Positions 1 to 7,039 of a stretch of 14,108 bases of DNA are shown here, piece after piece. The stretch is from the NCBI GenBank assembly GCA_913775005.1, contig CAJYKY010000225.1, positions 1 through 14,108 on the forward strand. Reading direction: 5' to 3'. The notes beneath the pieces are model-generated. The model worked only from the letters and a program-made list of their open reading frames with translations. It was not told the DNA's origin and did not search any database. Numbering within the stretch: position 1 is the stretch's first letter; the number at the start of each line of letters is the position of its first letter. Origin of the DNA: an uncultured Achromobacter sp. (GTDB taxonomy: Bacteria > Pseudomonadota > Gammaproteobacteria > Burkholderiales > Burkholderiaceae_B). The position numbers and the translations under genes were made by a program.

Positions 1-107
1 AGCGCTTTGAAGCCGCCGGCCTGCGCCGCCAGCTGCGTCAGGAAATGGAACGCCGCCACGACCAGATCAAGCGCGAAACCACGCACGACGGAGCGCCGTC
101 CGCCTAA
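1..107 (+). CDS. C-terminus of an unidentified protein (partial, cut by left edge)
   Basis: The last 35 codons of a plus-strand gene end at the TAA at 105-107, in the frame that begins at base 3. The visible tail is strongly charged and reads like an amphipathic, Arg/Gln/Glu-rich helix (it contains LRRQLRQEMERRHDQIK), followed by a short polar end. It has the codon bias of a real gene (G/C at most third positions), and a hairpin terminator follows about 40 bases after the stop, both of which support a true gene end. The fragment is too short to assign a family. It is convergent with the minus-strand gene that ends at 198. Confidence 0.7.
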   Translation, partial: RFEAAGLRRQLRQEMERRHDQIKRETTHDGAPSA

Positions 108-147
108 GGCCGCCGACCGGCAGTACGCCGCAACTGCCCTCCAATGA

Positions 148-178
148 AAAACCGAGCCATAAAGGCTCGGTTTTCTTT
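148..178. terminator. Rho-independent terminator between convergent genes
   Basis: A perfect 11-bp stem (148-158 AAAACCGAGCC pairing with 164-174 GGCTCGGTTTT) has a 5-base ATAAA loop and is followed by CTTTT. On the plus strand the T-rich tail ends the gene stopping at 107. On the minus strand the A-run at 148-151 becomes a T-run, so the same hairpin can also stop transcription of the gene that ends at 198. It is probably bidirectional. Confidence 0.9.
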
Positions 179-197
179 TGGATGACCGCTCGGTGCA

Positions 198-1205
198 TCA
201 AGCCCGTTCGGCCGCCCCCGGCGGCGCGGGCGGCGCGGCGGCGGGTTCGCGGTCGCGGCCCACCATGCGCTTGAGTCCAAGCCATTGCTGCGACCAGAAT
301 CCACGGCCGTAATCGCGGCCACCCAATTCCGCCTGCTGGTCATGGATGCCCGTGGGGCCATAGCCCACGCCAAAGCGCGCCGTGCGGAACATCACGTCCC
401 AGATGGGAAACAGCGCCGCGAAGTTATAGCCGCCTACCGGACCCGGAGACGAGGCGTCGTAGGCGATGGAATGGTGGTGCCGGTGAAAGCGCGGGCTGAC
501 CAACAGGCGTTCGCCAATCGCGCCGAAATGCATGCGCAGGTTGGCGTGCGAGAAGCTTTGCGCCAGCTGGGTAATGGCCACCACCATGACGAACTGCGCG
601 GGCGGCACGCCCACCAGTTGCGACACAAACACCACCAGCACATCACGCAACATGTCGTCCAGGATGTGGTTGCGATCGTCGCTCCAGATTGTCATCTGGC
701 GCTGGCTGTGATGCACCGCGTGCAAGGCCCACAGCCATCCGAAACGGTGCTGGGCGCGATGGTAGAAATAGTCGACGGCGTCAAACAGCAGCAGGTAGAT
801 GATCAGGCTGACCCAGGCCTTGTCCGTGACGCCGGGCCAATACTGGTCCAGCTGGAACGGCGCAAAACCCCAGATGTGCAGCTGCCCGAACACGCTGTCC
901 CAGAACGGGTCAATGGTAAAGAACAGCGCCAGCCGGAATACGCCCAGGCGGTGGATCAAGGTGTAGAGGATGTCGATGCCGATCTGGCGGCGGTCGGTCA
1001 CGGCTTCAACCGGGCGCAGCCGTTGCAACGGCCCGAACACCAGCACCAGCACGGCGATCTGAATCAGGCCGACCAGCAGCCACATGGTGGCGTCGTAGCC
1101 GTCTTCGATGAAGTTGCTCATGCCCAGGTGAAACAGCGCGGGCTGGATCAGCGTCTCGAAGAGCCATTGCTGGCAAGCCCCGAAGAATTGACTAAGCGTA
1201 TCCAT
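198..1205 (-). CDS. Fatty acid hydroxylase / sterol desaturase family membrane protein
   Basis: A 335-residue integral membrane protein of the fatty-acid-hydroxylase superfamily: di-iron oxygenases that hydroxylate or desaturate lipids, sterols or carotenoids in the membrane. The histidine clusters that bind the two irons are all visible: HRAQH (149-153, in DYFYHRAQH), HAVHH (162-166) and HRHHH (241-245), with further His at 220 and 226. Hydrophobic segments lie near 41-60, 128-145 and 186-215. The C-terminus is an Ala/Pro tail. The ATG at 1205 is chosen; an upstream in-frame TTG at 1268 would add 21 residues lying inside the preceding gene. No clear ribosome site is seen, and the start lies 2 bases after the stop of the deacetylase-like gene, so it is probably translated by coupling. 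The substrate cannot be read from sequence. Confidence 0.9.
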   Translation of the reverse strand: MDTLSQFFGACQQWLFETLIQPALFHLGMSNFIEDGYDATMWLLVGLIQIAVLVLVFGPLQRLRPVEAVTDRRQIGIDILYTLIHRLGVFRLALFFTIDPFWDSVFGQLHIWGFAPFQLDQYWPGVTDKAWVSLIIYLLLFDAVDYFYHRAQHRFGWLWALHAVHHSQRQMTIWSDDRNHILDDMLRDVLVVFVSQLVGVPPAQFVMVVAITQLAQSFSHANLRMHFGAIGERLLVSPRFHRHHHSIAYDASSPGPVGGYNFAALFPIWDVMFRTARFGVGYGPTGIHDQQAELGGRDYGRGFWSQQWLGLKRMVGRDREPAAAPPAPPGAAERA

Positions 1206-1207
1206 GA

Positions 1208-2056
1208 TCAGTGATGCGTGGCGATCCAATCCCGGTAGGCGGGATGCGAATTCAAGGTAGCGAAACAATAGCCCTTCTGCTGCAAGCCCACAATCAAGGG
1301 CTCCAGCACGGCGGGCGCCCAGGGGTCCTGACGCGACCAGATGCCCAGGTGCGCCAACAGGATGTCGCCGGGTTTGATGGTGCGCAGCGCCTGGTCAAGC
1401 AGCTTGGCGTTGGGGAATTTGTCGCTGGGCAGTTCATCGCCCAGGAAACCGGCAGGCGACCAGCCCACGTGGTCGTAACCGCAAGCCTTGGCGGCTTTGA
1501 GCAAGGCGGGTGACGTCTTGCCGCCCGGCGCGCGGTAGATCGGCAGTAGGGTCTGGCCCGTCATCTGATGAAAACGGGTGGCGGATCGCTTGATCTCGTC
1601 GCAGTACTGCTCGGCCGTCCATTGCGAGGTCTTGCCCGTGTCCGGGCCGGCGCTGGGCTTCACGCGGAACTTGCCGCCCGGCAGGTCGCCCTGCCAGTAG
1701 ACGTGGTCATAGGTGTGCGAGCCAAAGGCATGCCCTTCCGCCGCGCGCGCTTTCCACCACGGCGCCCACACGTCGTCCAGGCTGGAACCATCAGTCTTCG
1801 TGCGTTCGTTAGCCAGGAAGAACGTGACCTTGACGTGATGGCGCGCCAGCACGTCGGCAATCAGCGGCGCCACGCCCATGTGGCCGGTGTCGAAGGTCAG
1901 GTAGACGGGCTTGTCGCAGGTGGCTTGCGGGGCGGCGGCGTGCGCCATGGGGACGGCGCATGCCAGAAGCGCGGCGGTCAGCCGTTGCACGGCCCGCAGG
2001 CCCGCCCGCGCTTGCGCGGGCGTTGCCTGCAAAACAGCGCTATCGCGTTGGCGCAT
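1208..2056 (-). CDS. Secreted polysaccharide deacetylase (NodB fold), variant metal motif
   Basis: A 282-residue exported NodB-fold (carbohydrate esterase 4) protein. Residues 22-41 form a signal peptide ending near MAHA-AAP. Motif 1 reads TFDTG (54-58) instead of the usual TFDDG, motif 2 is HTYDH (114-118), motif 3 is YRAPGG (174-179), and a late GDILLAHLG (230-238) supplies the leucine-histidine motif. In this family the first Asp is the catalytic base, and the second Asp plus the two motif-2 His bind metal; here the second Asp is Thr. PdaA-type members have Asn there, so activity is not excluded. The likely substrate is peptidoglycan or another N-acetylated glycan in the periplasm (inference). 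The ATG lies 17 bases inside the end of the propeller gene, so the two are co-transcribed and probably coupled. Confidence 0.87.
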   Translation of the reverse strand: MRQRDSAVLQATPAQARAGLRAVQRLTAALLACAVPMAHAAAPQATCDKPVYLTFDTGHMGVAPLIADVLARHHVKVTFFLANERTKTDGSSLDDVWAPWWKARAAEGHAFGSHTYDHVYWQGDLPGGKFRVKPSAGPDTGKTSQWTAEQYCDEIKRSATRFHQMTGQTLLPIYRAPGGKTSPALLKAAKACGYDHVGWSPAGFLGDELPSDKFPNAKLLDQALRTIKPGDILLAHLGIWSRQDPWAPAVLEPLIVGLQQKGYCFATLNSHPAYRDWIATHH

Positions 2057-3020
2057 GGTTCAGCGTCCAGACGCCGTGCGGCGACTTGCCCACCGTGACC
2101 TGATTCACGACCTTTTTCTGCTCCAGATCCACCACCGTCAGCTTGCGCGCCCAGCGCGACGTGACCAGCAGCGTCTTGCCATCGGCCAGCACGTCCATGC
2201 AGTCCGGGCCGCCCGGCACCGCGAAGGTGTCGGTCACGGCCAGCGTCTGCATGTCGATGCGGCTGATCGAGTTGGCGGTGCGGTTGCTGACGAACAGATG
2301 GCGCTTGTCGCCTTGCGCCCGGAACGCGTGCGCGCCCGCAGCGGTGGGGATGCGCTTGACCAGCTTGGCCGGGCCATTGCTGACGTCGTAGGCTTCCACG
2401 AAGGCATCACCCGTCAACGCCACCAGCAGCGTCTTCTGGTCGGGCGTCAGGAACACGTCGGCCGGCGTCTTGCCCACCGACACCGTCCACTTCGGCGTCT
2501 GCGTAGCCAGATCGATGGCGATGAGCTGATCACTATCTTGCAGCGTCACGTAGGCCGTGGTGCTTTTCTTGTCGATCATGATGTGGCTGGGCGTCTTGCC
2601 CGCCGGCACGCGCTTGACGAGTTTCAGCTCGGCACCCTTTTCCTGCGGCTGCCACGCGTAGATGTCGATGTGGTCCAGCCGGTTGGCCGCCGTCACGAAC
2701 CACTTCATGTCCGGCGAAAACTGCAACTGGTAGGGGTCGACAATGCCGGTCAGCGTGCGCTGCACTTCGCCCGTCTTGGGATCCATCATCGTGATGGTGT
2801 TGCCGGTGGCGTTGGCCACCATCAACGACTTCTCGTCCGGGGTCAGATACAGGTGATGCGGTTCTTTGCCGGTGGGCACGCGCCGCACTTCCTTGTAGGT
2901 GGCCGGGTCGATGATGCTGACGTTGGCGTCCAGGGAGTTCAGGACAAAGATCGGGGCCGATGCCGCCGCGGCGCTAAGCGCCATCCCCACGCCAGCCAGG
3001 GCGTAGCGGACAAAATGCAT
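2040..3020 (-). CDS. YncE-like secreted seven-bladed beta-propeller protein
   Basis: A 326-residue exported protein of the YncE / YVTN-repeat family. A signal peptide (1-21, ending ASA) is followed by seven recurring blade corners: GKEPHHL (51-57), GIVDPYQL (92-99), GKTPSHI (141-147), GKTPADV (183-189), TAAGAHAF (226-233), PGGPDCMDV (269-277) and GKSPHGV (311-317). They are spaced along the whole mature chain, so it is a closed seven-blade propeller with no other domain. Such proteins sit in the periplasm as binding scaffolds; no catalytic site is apparent. The ATG at 3020 is preferred, but in-frame TTG codons at 3029 and 3035 exist, and the one at 3029 has a GGA 8 bases upstream, so the start is uncertain by up to 5 residues. 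It is first in a three-gene unit with the deacetylase and lipid hydroxylase genes. Confidence 0.9.
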   Translation of the reverse strand: MHFVRYALAGVGMALSAAAASAPIFVLNSLDANVSIIDPATYKEVRRVPTGKEPHHLYLTPDEKSLMVANATGNTITMMDPKTGEVQRTLTGIVDPYQLQFSPDMKWFVTAANRLDHIDIYAWQPQEKGAELKLVKRVPAGKTPSHIMIDKKSTTAYVTLQDSDQLIAIDLATQTPKWTVSVGKTPADVFLTPDQKTLLVALTGDAFVEAYDVSNGPAKLVKRIPTAAGAHAFRAQGDKRHLFVSNRTANSISRIDMQTLAVTDTFAVPGGPDCMDVLADGKTLLVTSRWARKLTVVDLEQKKVVNQVTVGKSPHGVWTLNHAPTR

Positions 3021-3048
3021 GAGATTCAATTTCAAGGTCCGGCAAGTC

Positions 3049-3067
3049 GGGATCGGGCACCGATCCC
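3049..3067. promoter_or_regulatory. Perfect 19-bp inverted repeat in the leader of the propeller operon
   Basis: GGGATCGG (3049-3056), spacer GCA, CCGATCCC (3060-3067): an 8-bp perfect palindrome 28 bases upstream of the propeller gene's ATG. It could be an operator, or a stable hairpin in the 5' leader RNA. No T-run follows on the minus strand, so it is not a terminator. No clear sigma-70 promoter was recognised beside it. Confidence 0.45.
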
Positions 3068-3141
3068 AGTGCTCGCCATTTTAGGCACAGCGGCCTTTCA
3101 AAAGCGCATCAGCCAGGGGTTTGGCGACAAACGGATGCGCC

Positions 3142-3159
3142 TGTTGCGACCCCGCAACA
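3142..3159 (-). terminator. Hairpin downstream of the DUF2950 gene, possible weak terminator
   Basis: TGTTGCG (3142-3148), loop ACCC, CGCAACA (3153-3159): a perfect 7-bp stem, 47 bases past the stop of the DUF2950 gene. There is no T-run after it on the minus strand, so it is not a canonical rho-independent terminator. It may be a transcript-end stabilising hairpin. The rest of the 3021-3205 gap shows no gene. Confidence 0.3.
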
Positions 3160-3205
3160 ACCCCTGCTCCGCCTGCGCCCCGGCAGACCGGAAACTCACA
3201 AAAAA

Positions 3206-4090
3206 TCATTTGCTGCCAACGGGTTGCGCGTCGGCGTCCACCCACGCGCCCTGGGCGATATCGCGCTCGCGCAGCGCCGCCGCGCGCGACGCGGTGGCCG
3301 GTCCCAAGTCGGCTTCCAGCACCCCACCCTGCGGGCCGATTACAAAGGTGCCGATGCCCGTTCGTCCGTACTGCGCCGGCCACGCCACGATGCGGTAGGC
3401 CGTGTCCGGATTGCCGGGCAGGATCTTGAACCGGTAGCCCGCGTAGGCGTCCTCTACCGGCACGTCTGGCCCCATTGCCAGCGCGTCCGGGCCGAAGGCT
3501 TGCGGCGGCGCGCCGGGCAGCTCCGGCCAGTACAGTCCGTCGGTCGCGCCTGGGCGGCTGACCAGCCGGCTGGCGTAGCGGCCCTGGCCCACGCCCTGCT
3601 GGTAGCGCGTCTGCGCCGCTTGCAAGGCTTGCAGCGTTTCAATCGCGGCCAGCTCGTTGCGGCCGATGGCGCGGCGCTGGATCTCGGCCTTGCCCGCTAC
3701 GGGGTCGAACCGCCAGCCCTTGCCCGCCTGCACCAGCGGCACGGGCATCGTCCAGCCGGAATCGCCCACGGCCAGCCAGGACCGGCCGCCATCCGCGATG
3801 ATTTCGTGCTTTTTCGCCCAGGCGGCCAGAAACCGGTAGATATCGTCTTGCGCCACGCCGCCGGGCACGAGCTGCTTGTGGTTCGGGCCCAGCACCTTGG
3901 CGATGGCGGGGACATCGCTTGTGGCCAACGCGTCGGCGAAGGCGTCGGCTGCGGCCTGCGGCGTGGGATAGATCTGCTGGGCCGCTGCCGGCATCGCCAA
4001 ACCCAGCGCCAAACTCAGTGCCAACAACGTGGCGGCGCCTAGCGCCCGGGCGCGATGCCAGGCACGCGTCATGAAGACTGCTTGTTCCAT
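3206..4090 (-). CDS. DUF2950 family exported protein
   Basis: A 294-residue protein recognised as a DUF2950 member from its overall pattern: a signal peptide (about 1-38, hydrophobic core 18-33, ending PAAAQQ), then an Ala-rich helical part (45-95), and a C-terminal half with YGRTGIGTF (241-249) and FKILPGNPDTAYRIVAWP (221-238). The family's role is unknown. Its usual partner is a DUF3300 protein, and that is the gene immediately upstream here. The ATG at 4090 is chosen because it has a strong GGAGG site 8 bases upstream; the second Met (residue 7) has none. It is the last gene of the two-gene unit. Confidence 0.88.
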   Translation of the reverse strand: MEQAVFMTRAWHRARALGAATLLALSLALGLAMPAAAQQIYPTPQAAADAFADALATSDVPAIAKVLGPNHKQLVPGGVAQDDIYRFLAAWAKKHEIIADGGRSWLAVGDSGWTMPVPLVQAGKGWRFDPVAGKAEIQRRAIGRNELAAIETLQALQAAQTRYQQGVGQGRYASRLVSRPGATDGLYWPELPGAPPQAFGPDALAMGPDVPVEDAYAGYRFKILPGNPDTAYRIVAWPAQYGRTGIGTFVIGPQGGVLEADLGPATASRAAALRERDIAQGAWVDADAQPVGSK

Positions 4091-4095
4091 GTTGC

Positions 4096-5661
4096 TTACC
4101 TCCGTCCGCCAAAATGCCCGCCGCCGCCACCGCCCCGATGCCCGCCGCCGCCGGCCGGGCGCTGGTAGCCCCCGCCGCCGCCCCGGCTCATCTCGCTGCG
4201 CTGGCTTTGCTGGCGCATGCTGTTGCCGTTACCGGCGTCGCGAAGCGCGTTGTTGCTGTTCGATGCGCGGGCACGCTCGCGGGCGGCGGATTCATCCGCG
4301 CGCTGGCGCTGGGCGGCCGCATTGCGGTCCTGCGTGGACACGCTGGAGCTGCTGCGCGGCGATTGCGTGCCGCCTTGGCCACGCGCATGGTTGCCCGCCT
4401 GCGACGTGCCTACGCTGCTGCTGCCCGGGTTACGGCCGGCGGCACTGTCGCGCCCGCCCGCGCCCTGAGTTCGGCCGGCATCACCCTGCCCTCGGCCCGC
4501 GCCTGCGGCGCCCTGGCCGCGTCCCGCGCCCGCCTCGGCATGGCCGGGTATGGACTGGCCGGTGCGACCTTCGAAGGACTGCGCCGCGCGTTCACGCGCG
4601 GCATCCCGAGAATTCGGGGCGGGCGCCGCGCCCGGTGGGCGGCCGCCTTGGCCCGCGCCTTGACCTTGACCGGCGCCGTGCCCCGGCCCTTGCCCTGGCC
4701 GCTGCCCCGCGCCCGGTCCGGCCGCTCCTGGACCGCTGGCCCCTAATCCAGCCCCCAAACCACCCCCTTGCCCTGCCTGCCGGTTCTGCATGCCGGCCTG
4801 GCGCTGGTTGTCGAATTTCTGCCGGCTGGCCGAATCGGCGTAGGGCGTGCTGCCGCGGTTGGCGGCATTGTGTTGCCACGACACGTTATTGCCCTGGGCG
4901 TTGTTGATCCGCTGGTTCACGTTGATGTTGTTGTACCGGTTGACGTCGATGTCGACGTCGCCATGTCCCCAATTGACGCCGCCCCACATCGAATTCACGG
5001 CGGCCACGCCCAGGCCGAATCCAATCCCGGCCACCAGCGACGTCGCAAACACCGACCCTGGCGGCGGCGGATAGTAATAAGGGGGATATGACGGATAGGC
5101 CCAGGCGCCATAAACCACGGTCGGGTTGTAGCTCGGCACGTACACCACCTGCGGATCAGCCGGCTGAATCACCACCACCGTCTTGTTGTTGTCCGTGGTG
5201 GTGGACGTCACCGTCTGCTGCGGCGTGCTCTTCAAGTTGCCCGCCTTTTGCGCCTGCGTGCGCAAGCGCTGCACCGAATCCATCACCGCATCGGGCTGCG
5301 CCAGAAACGCATCGCCGACGGATTTCACCCATTGCGGTTGCCGGCCCATCATGTCCATGACCGACGGAAACGCCACCAGGGATTTAACGCTGGGATCCCA
5401 CGGCTCGGCCTCCACCGCCTTGACCGCCGCATCCCCGGACTCCGACGTGTGCGCCGCCGACCACTTGGCGGCGGCGGCTACGTCGTCGGGGTACGTGGCC
5501 CCCATCAGGATCTGGGATAGCAACGCATCAGGGTATAGCGCCACAGGCGCCATCAATTGATCCAGTTGCGCATTGTCCAGCTTGGTCTGCGCCGTGGCGG
5601 GCCAGCTTACCGCCAACCCCAGGCATAACCAGCCGATGAACCAACCTTGCAGTCGACGCAT
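4096..5661 (-). CDS. DUF3300 family exported protein with long disordered Gly-rich tail
   Basis: A 521-residue envelope protein. A signal peptide (1-24, ending PATAQ) leads into the DUF3300 domain (about 28-225), recognisable by LMAPVALYPDALLSQILMGA (36-55) and QVVYVPSYNPTVVYG (171-185), then a Tyr/Pro-rich stretch (188-201) and a hydrophobic glycine-rich segment (204-224) that could insert in a membrane. An Asn-rich linker (234-270) follows. From about 290 the chain is low-complexity Gly/Gln/Arg/Ser, ending in Gly/His/Arg repeats (GGGGHRGGGGGGHFGGRR); it is likely disordered and strongly basic. The function is unknown. The ATG at 5661 has AAGGAG (5670-5675) 8 bases upstream. It is the first gene of a unit with DUF2950, its usual partner. 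Confidence 0.9.
   Translation of the reverse strand: MRRLQGWFIGWLCLGLAVSWPATAQTKLDNAQLDQLMAPVALYPDALLSQILMGATYPDDVAAAAKWSAAHTSESGDAAVKAVEAEPWDPSVKSLVAFPSVMDMMGRQPQWVKSVGDAFLAQPDAVMDSVQRLRTQAQKAGNLKSTPQQTVTSTTTDNNKTVVVIQPADPQVVYVPSYNPTVVYGAWAYPSYPPYYYPPPPGSVFATSLVAGIGFGLGVAAVNSMWGGVNWGHGDVDIDVNRYNNINVNQRINNAQGNNVSWQHNAANRGSTPYADSASRQKFDNQRQAGMQNRQAGQGGGLGAGLGASGPGAAGPGAGQRPGQGPGHGAGQGQGAGQGGRPPGAAPAPNSRDAARERAAQSFEGRTGQSIPGHAEAGAGRGQGAAGAGRGQGDAGRTQGAGGRDSAAGRNPGSSSVGTSQAGNHARGQGGTQSPRSSSSVSTQDRNAAAQRQRADESAARERARASNSNNALRDAGNGNSMRQQSQRSEMSRGGGGGYQRPAGGGGHRGGGGGGHFGGRR
4099..4103 (-). promoter_or_regulatory. Ribosome binding site of DUF2950 embedded in the DUF3300 stop
   Basis: GGAGG on the minus strand is made from the last two Arg codons (CGG AGG) of the DUF3300 gene, directly before its TAA, with 8 bases to the ATG at 4090. 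A ribosome finishing DUF3300 therefore sits on the start signal of DUF2950, which fixes that start and implies translational coupling. Confidence 0.8.
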
Positions 5662-5729
5662 GTACCGTTCTCCTTGAACCCACGCACAAAGCTGAACGCC
5701 AGGAGGAAACTGCTGGATAACGCGCTGAC

Positions 5730-5758
5730 AATATATGCCTAACGCCAGCGCAGGAAAA
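5730..5758 (-). promoter_or_regulatory. Possible sigma-70 promoter for the DUF3300-DUF2950 unit
   Basis: On the minus strand, TTTTCC (5753-5758) and TATATT (5730-5735) are separated by 17 bases. The -10 is good and the -35 poor. It would give a leader of roughly 60 bases before the ATG at 5661. The call rests on the AT-rich -10 standing out in GC-rich DNA; it could be chance. Confidence 0.3.
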
Positions 5759-5810
5759 GCGCCAGCGTCGTTCGGATTGAATTACATCGGCTTGGCGACA
5801 ACGGCTTGGC

Positions 5811-6026
5811 TTACAACTTGGCGACGGACACCTCGGTCGCCTTGACGAAGGCCAGCACTTCGGTGCCCACCTGCAAGTCCAGCTCCTTCACGGATCGCGT
5901 GGTGATCACCGACGTGACAATGCCGGCGGGCGTATCCACGTCGACCTCGGACACCACCGGCCCAAGAATGATTTCCTTGATCTTGCCGCGAAACTGGTTG
6001 CGGGCGTTGATGGATTGAATGCTCAT
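5811..6026 (-). CDS. ssuF: SsuF-like molbindin (single TOBE domain)
   Basis: A 71-residue protein that is one TOBE/molbindin domain from about residue 8 to the end, with the family pattern NQFRGKIKEIILGPVVSEV (10-28), ITTRSV (41-46) and a C-terminal FVKATEVSVAK (60-70). Molbindins of this type bind molybdate or related oxyanions in the cytoplasm. In the Pseudomonas putida ssuEADCBF operon the small molbindin-like SsuF is the last gene and is needed for sulfonate use. The same position here, directly after an SsuB homologue, supports the name. The ATG at 6026 is preceded by AGGAG at a good distance. A 79-base gap separates it from the ssuB-like gene, wider than elsewhere in the operon. Confidence 0.85.
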   Translation of the reverse strand: MSIQSINARNQFRGKIKEIILGPVVSEVDVDTPAGIVTSVITTRSVKELDLQVGTEVLAFVKATEVSVAKL

Positions 6027-6081
6027 GACTGCTCCTGATCAAAAGGCGGCGCTATCGGGGCGCCATGGAAAAAATTTGTGA

Positions 6082-6106
6082 CAGACGGCACTTGCCAGAC
6101 GGCACT
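6082..6106. repeat. Two 11-bp direct repeats at the end of the ssuB-like gene
   Basis: CAGACGGCACT occurs at 6082-6092 and again at 6096-6106, a period of 14. The second copy reaches the stop codon of the ssuB-like gene. On the minus strand a T-run of six (6069-6074) follows about 8 bases later, with only a weak stem (TGTGA...TCACA) before it. It may be a minor transcript end or simply a small duplication. Confidence 0.4.
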
Positions 6107-7014
6107 CACACCGCCAGCCGCAAATGCCGGATCTGGATAACGGACGCCAGCGGCCTGTCCGTCAGCGCGGGTTCCGGTTCGTTCAAGATGACGCGCAGCA
6201 CGCGCGCGGCTAGCGCCGCCGCCGCTGCCGACCCCCGCGTGCGCGGACGCGCCAAGTCCACGCGTTCGTCAAACACCAGCACCCCGTCATCGATGACCAC
6301 GATGCGGTCAGCCAAGGTCACGGCTTCGTGTACGTCGTCGGTGGCGAGCACGGTGGTAAAGCCGCTGTGCCGCCAGGCCTCGCTGATCGCGCCCTGTGCG
6401 TCGATGCGCGACAGCGCGTCCAGCCCGGCCAGTGCATCGTCCAGCAACAACAGCCCGGGCTGACGCAACAGCGCACGCGCCAAGGCCACGCGGAAACGCT
6501 GCGCACGGTTCAGCTCCGCCGGCCAGTGGCGGCTTGATTCGGCCAACCCGACCTGCCGCAATGCCTCCAGCGCACGCGGGCGCGCATCGCCCGGCAGGCC
6601 CAGCGCCACGTTCTGCCACACGCGTTTCCAAGGCAGCAGCCGGTCTTCCGGGAACAACAGCTGCACACGCTCGTCAGACGCCCATTGCGGAAAGTTGTCC
6701 AGCAGCACCGGTGAACGCAGCGGCGTGCCGCCAGCCCCGTCGCTGGCGCGATCAAGCCCCGCCAGAATGCGCACAAACGCGCGCCTGGCCGCCCCGCTAC
6801 GCCCCATCACCGCGACGAATTCGCCTGCCGCAATGTCCAGGTCGATGCCGCCCAACCGCAAGCGTTCACCCTCGTGCTTGATCAGCTTGCGCACCGTCAC
6901 CCGCAGCGGCTTGCCAACGGCGTTGTCGGTAGCGGGCGGCGCATCGTCGTGACGCGCCGCAGTCGGCACCTCCAGATGCTGCAAGAGCTCGAACTCGTTC
7001 GGGGGGATGAACAT
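6106..7014 (-). CDS. ssuB: SsuB-like ABC ATPase with all ATPase motifs degenerate
   Basis: A 302-residue protein clearly homologous to SsuB, the ATPase of the aliphatic sulfonate importer: it keeps AGEFVAVMGRSG (63-74), DRLLPWK (124-130), RVALARALLRQPGLLLLD (175-192) and a tail like that of SsuB (LARPRTRGS, 254-262). Yet the catalytic motifs are altered: Walker A reads GRSGAARRA (71-79, no Lys or Ser/Thr), the Q-loop Gln is Pro (122), the signature is LNRAQ instead of LSGGQ (168-172), the catalytic Glu is Asp (193), and the H-loop His is Asp (226). There is also an extra N-terminal 35 residues. ATP hydrolysis is very unlikely. The frame is intact and codon use is normal. It lies 25 bases after metQ and before ssuF. 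No strong ribosome site is seen at the ATG. Confidence 0.88.
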   Translation of the reverse strand: MFIPPNEFELLQHLEVPTAARHDDAPPATDNAVGKPLRVTVRKLIKHEGERLRLGGIDLDIAAGEFVAVMGRSGAARRAFVRILAGLDRASDGAGGTPLRSPVLLDNFPQWASDERVQLLFPEDRLLPWKRVWQNVALGLPGDARPRALEALRQVGLAESSRHWPAELNRAQRFRVALARALLRQPGLLLLDDALAGLDALSRIDAQGAISEAWRHSGFTTVLATDDVHEAVTLADRIVVIDDGVLVFDERVDLARPRTRGSAAAAALAARVLRVILNEPEPALTDRPLASVIQIRHLRLAV

Positions 7015-7039
7015 GGCCGCGTACCCAGTCGTGCACGCT

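Noticed and set aside
285..1214. A 309-codon open frame on the plus strand
   Set aside because: It is antisense to the lipid hydroxylase gene, whose His motifs are unmistakable. The translated composition (Gln/His/Val-rich) is that of a shadow frame.
1911..3398. A 495-codon open frame on the plus strand
   Set aside because: It runs antisense through the deacetylase-like gene, the propeller gene, the gap and the DUF2950 end. Its product is Arg/His-rich with no family features, as expected for an antisense frame in GC-rich DNA.
4029..4907. Long plus-strand frames opposite the DUF3300 tail (also 4114-4746)
   Set aside because: They are the complement of Gly/Arg-rich low-complexity coding sequence and give Pro/Arg/Ala-rich products with no recognisable domain.
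5743..5767. CGCCAGCG repeated at 5743-5750 and 5760-5767 as a regulator site
   Set aside because: It is only 8 bases of common GC-rich sequence, twice, with no symmetry; chance is the simpler explanation.
6106..7014. Calling the ssuB-like gene a sequencing error or pseudogene
   Set aside because: The five motif changes are separate substitutions in one uninterrupted frame with normal codon use, so neither a frameshift error nor a broken gene explains them.
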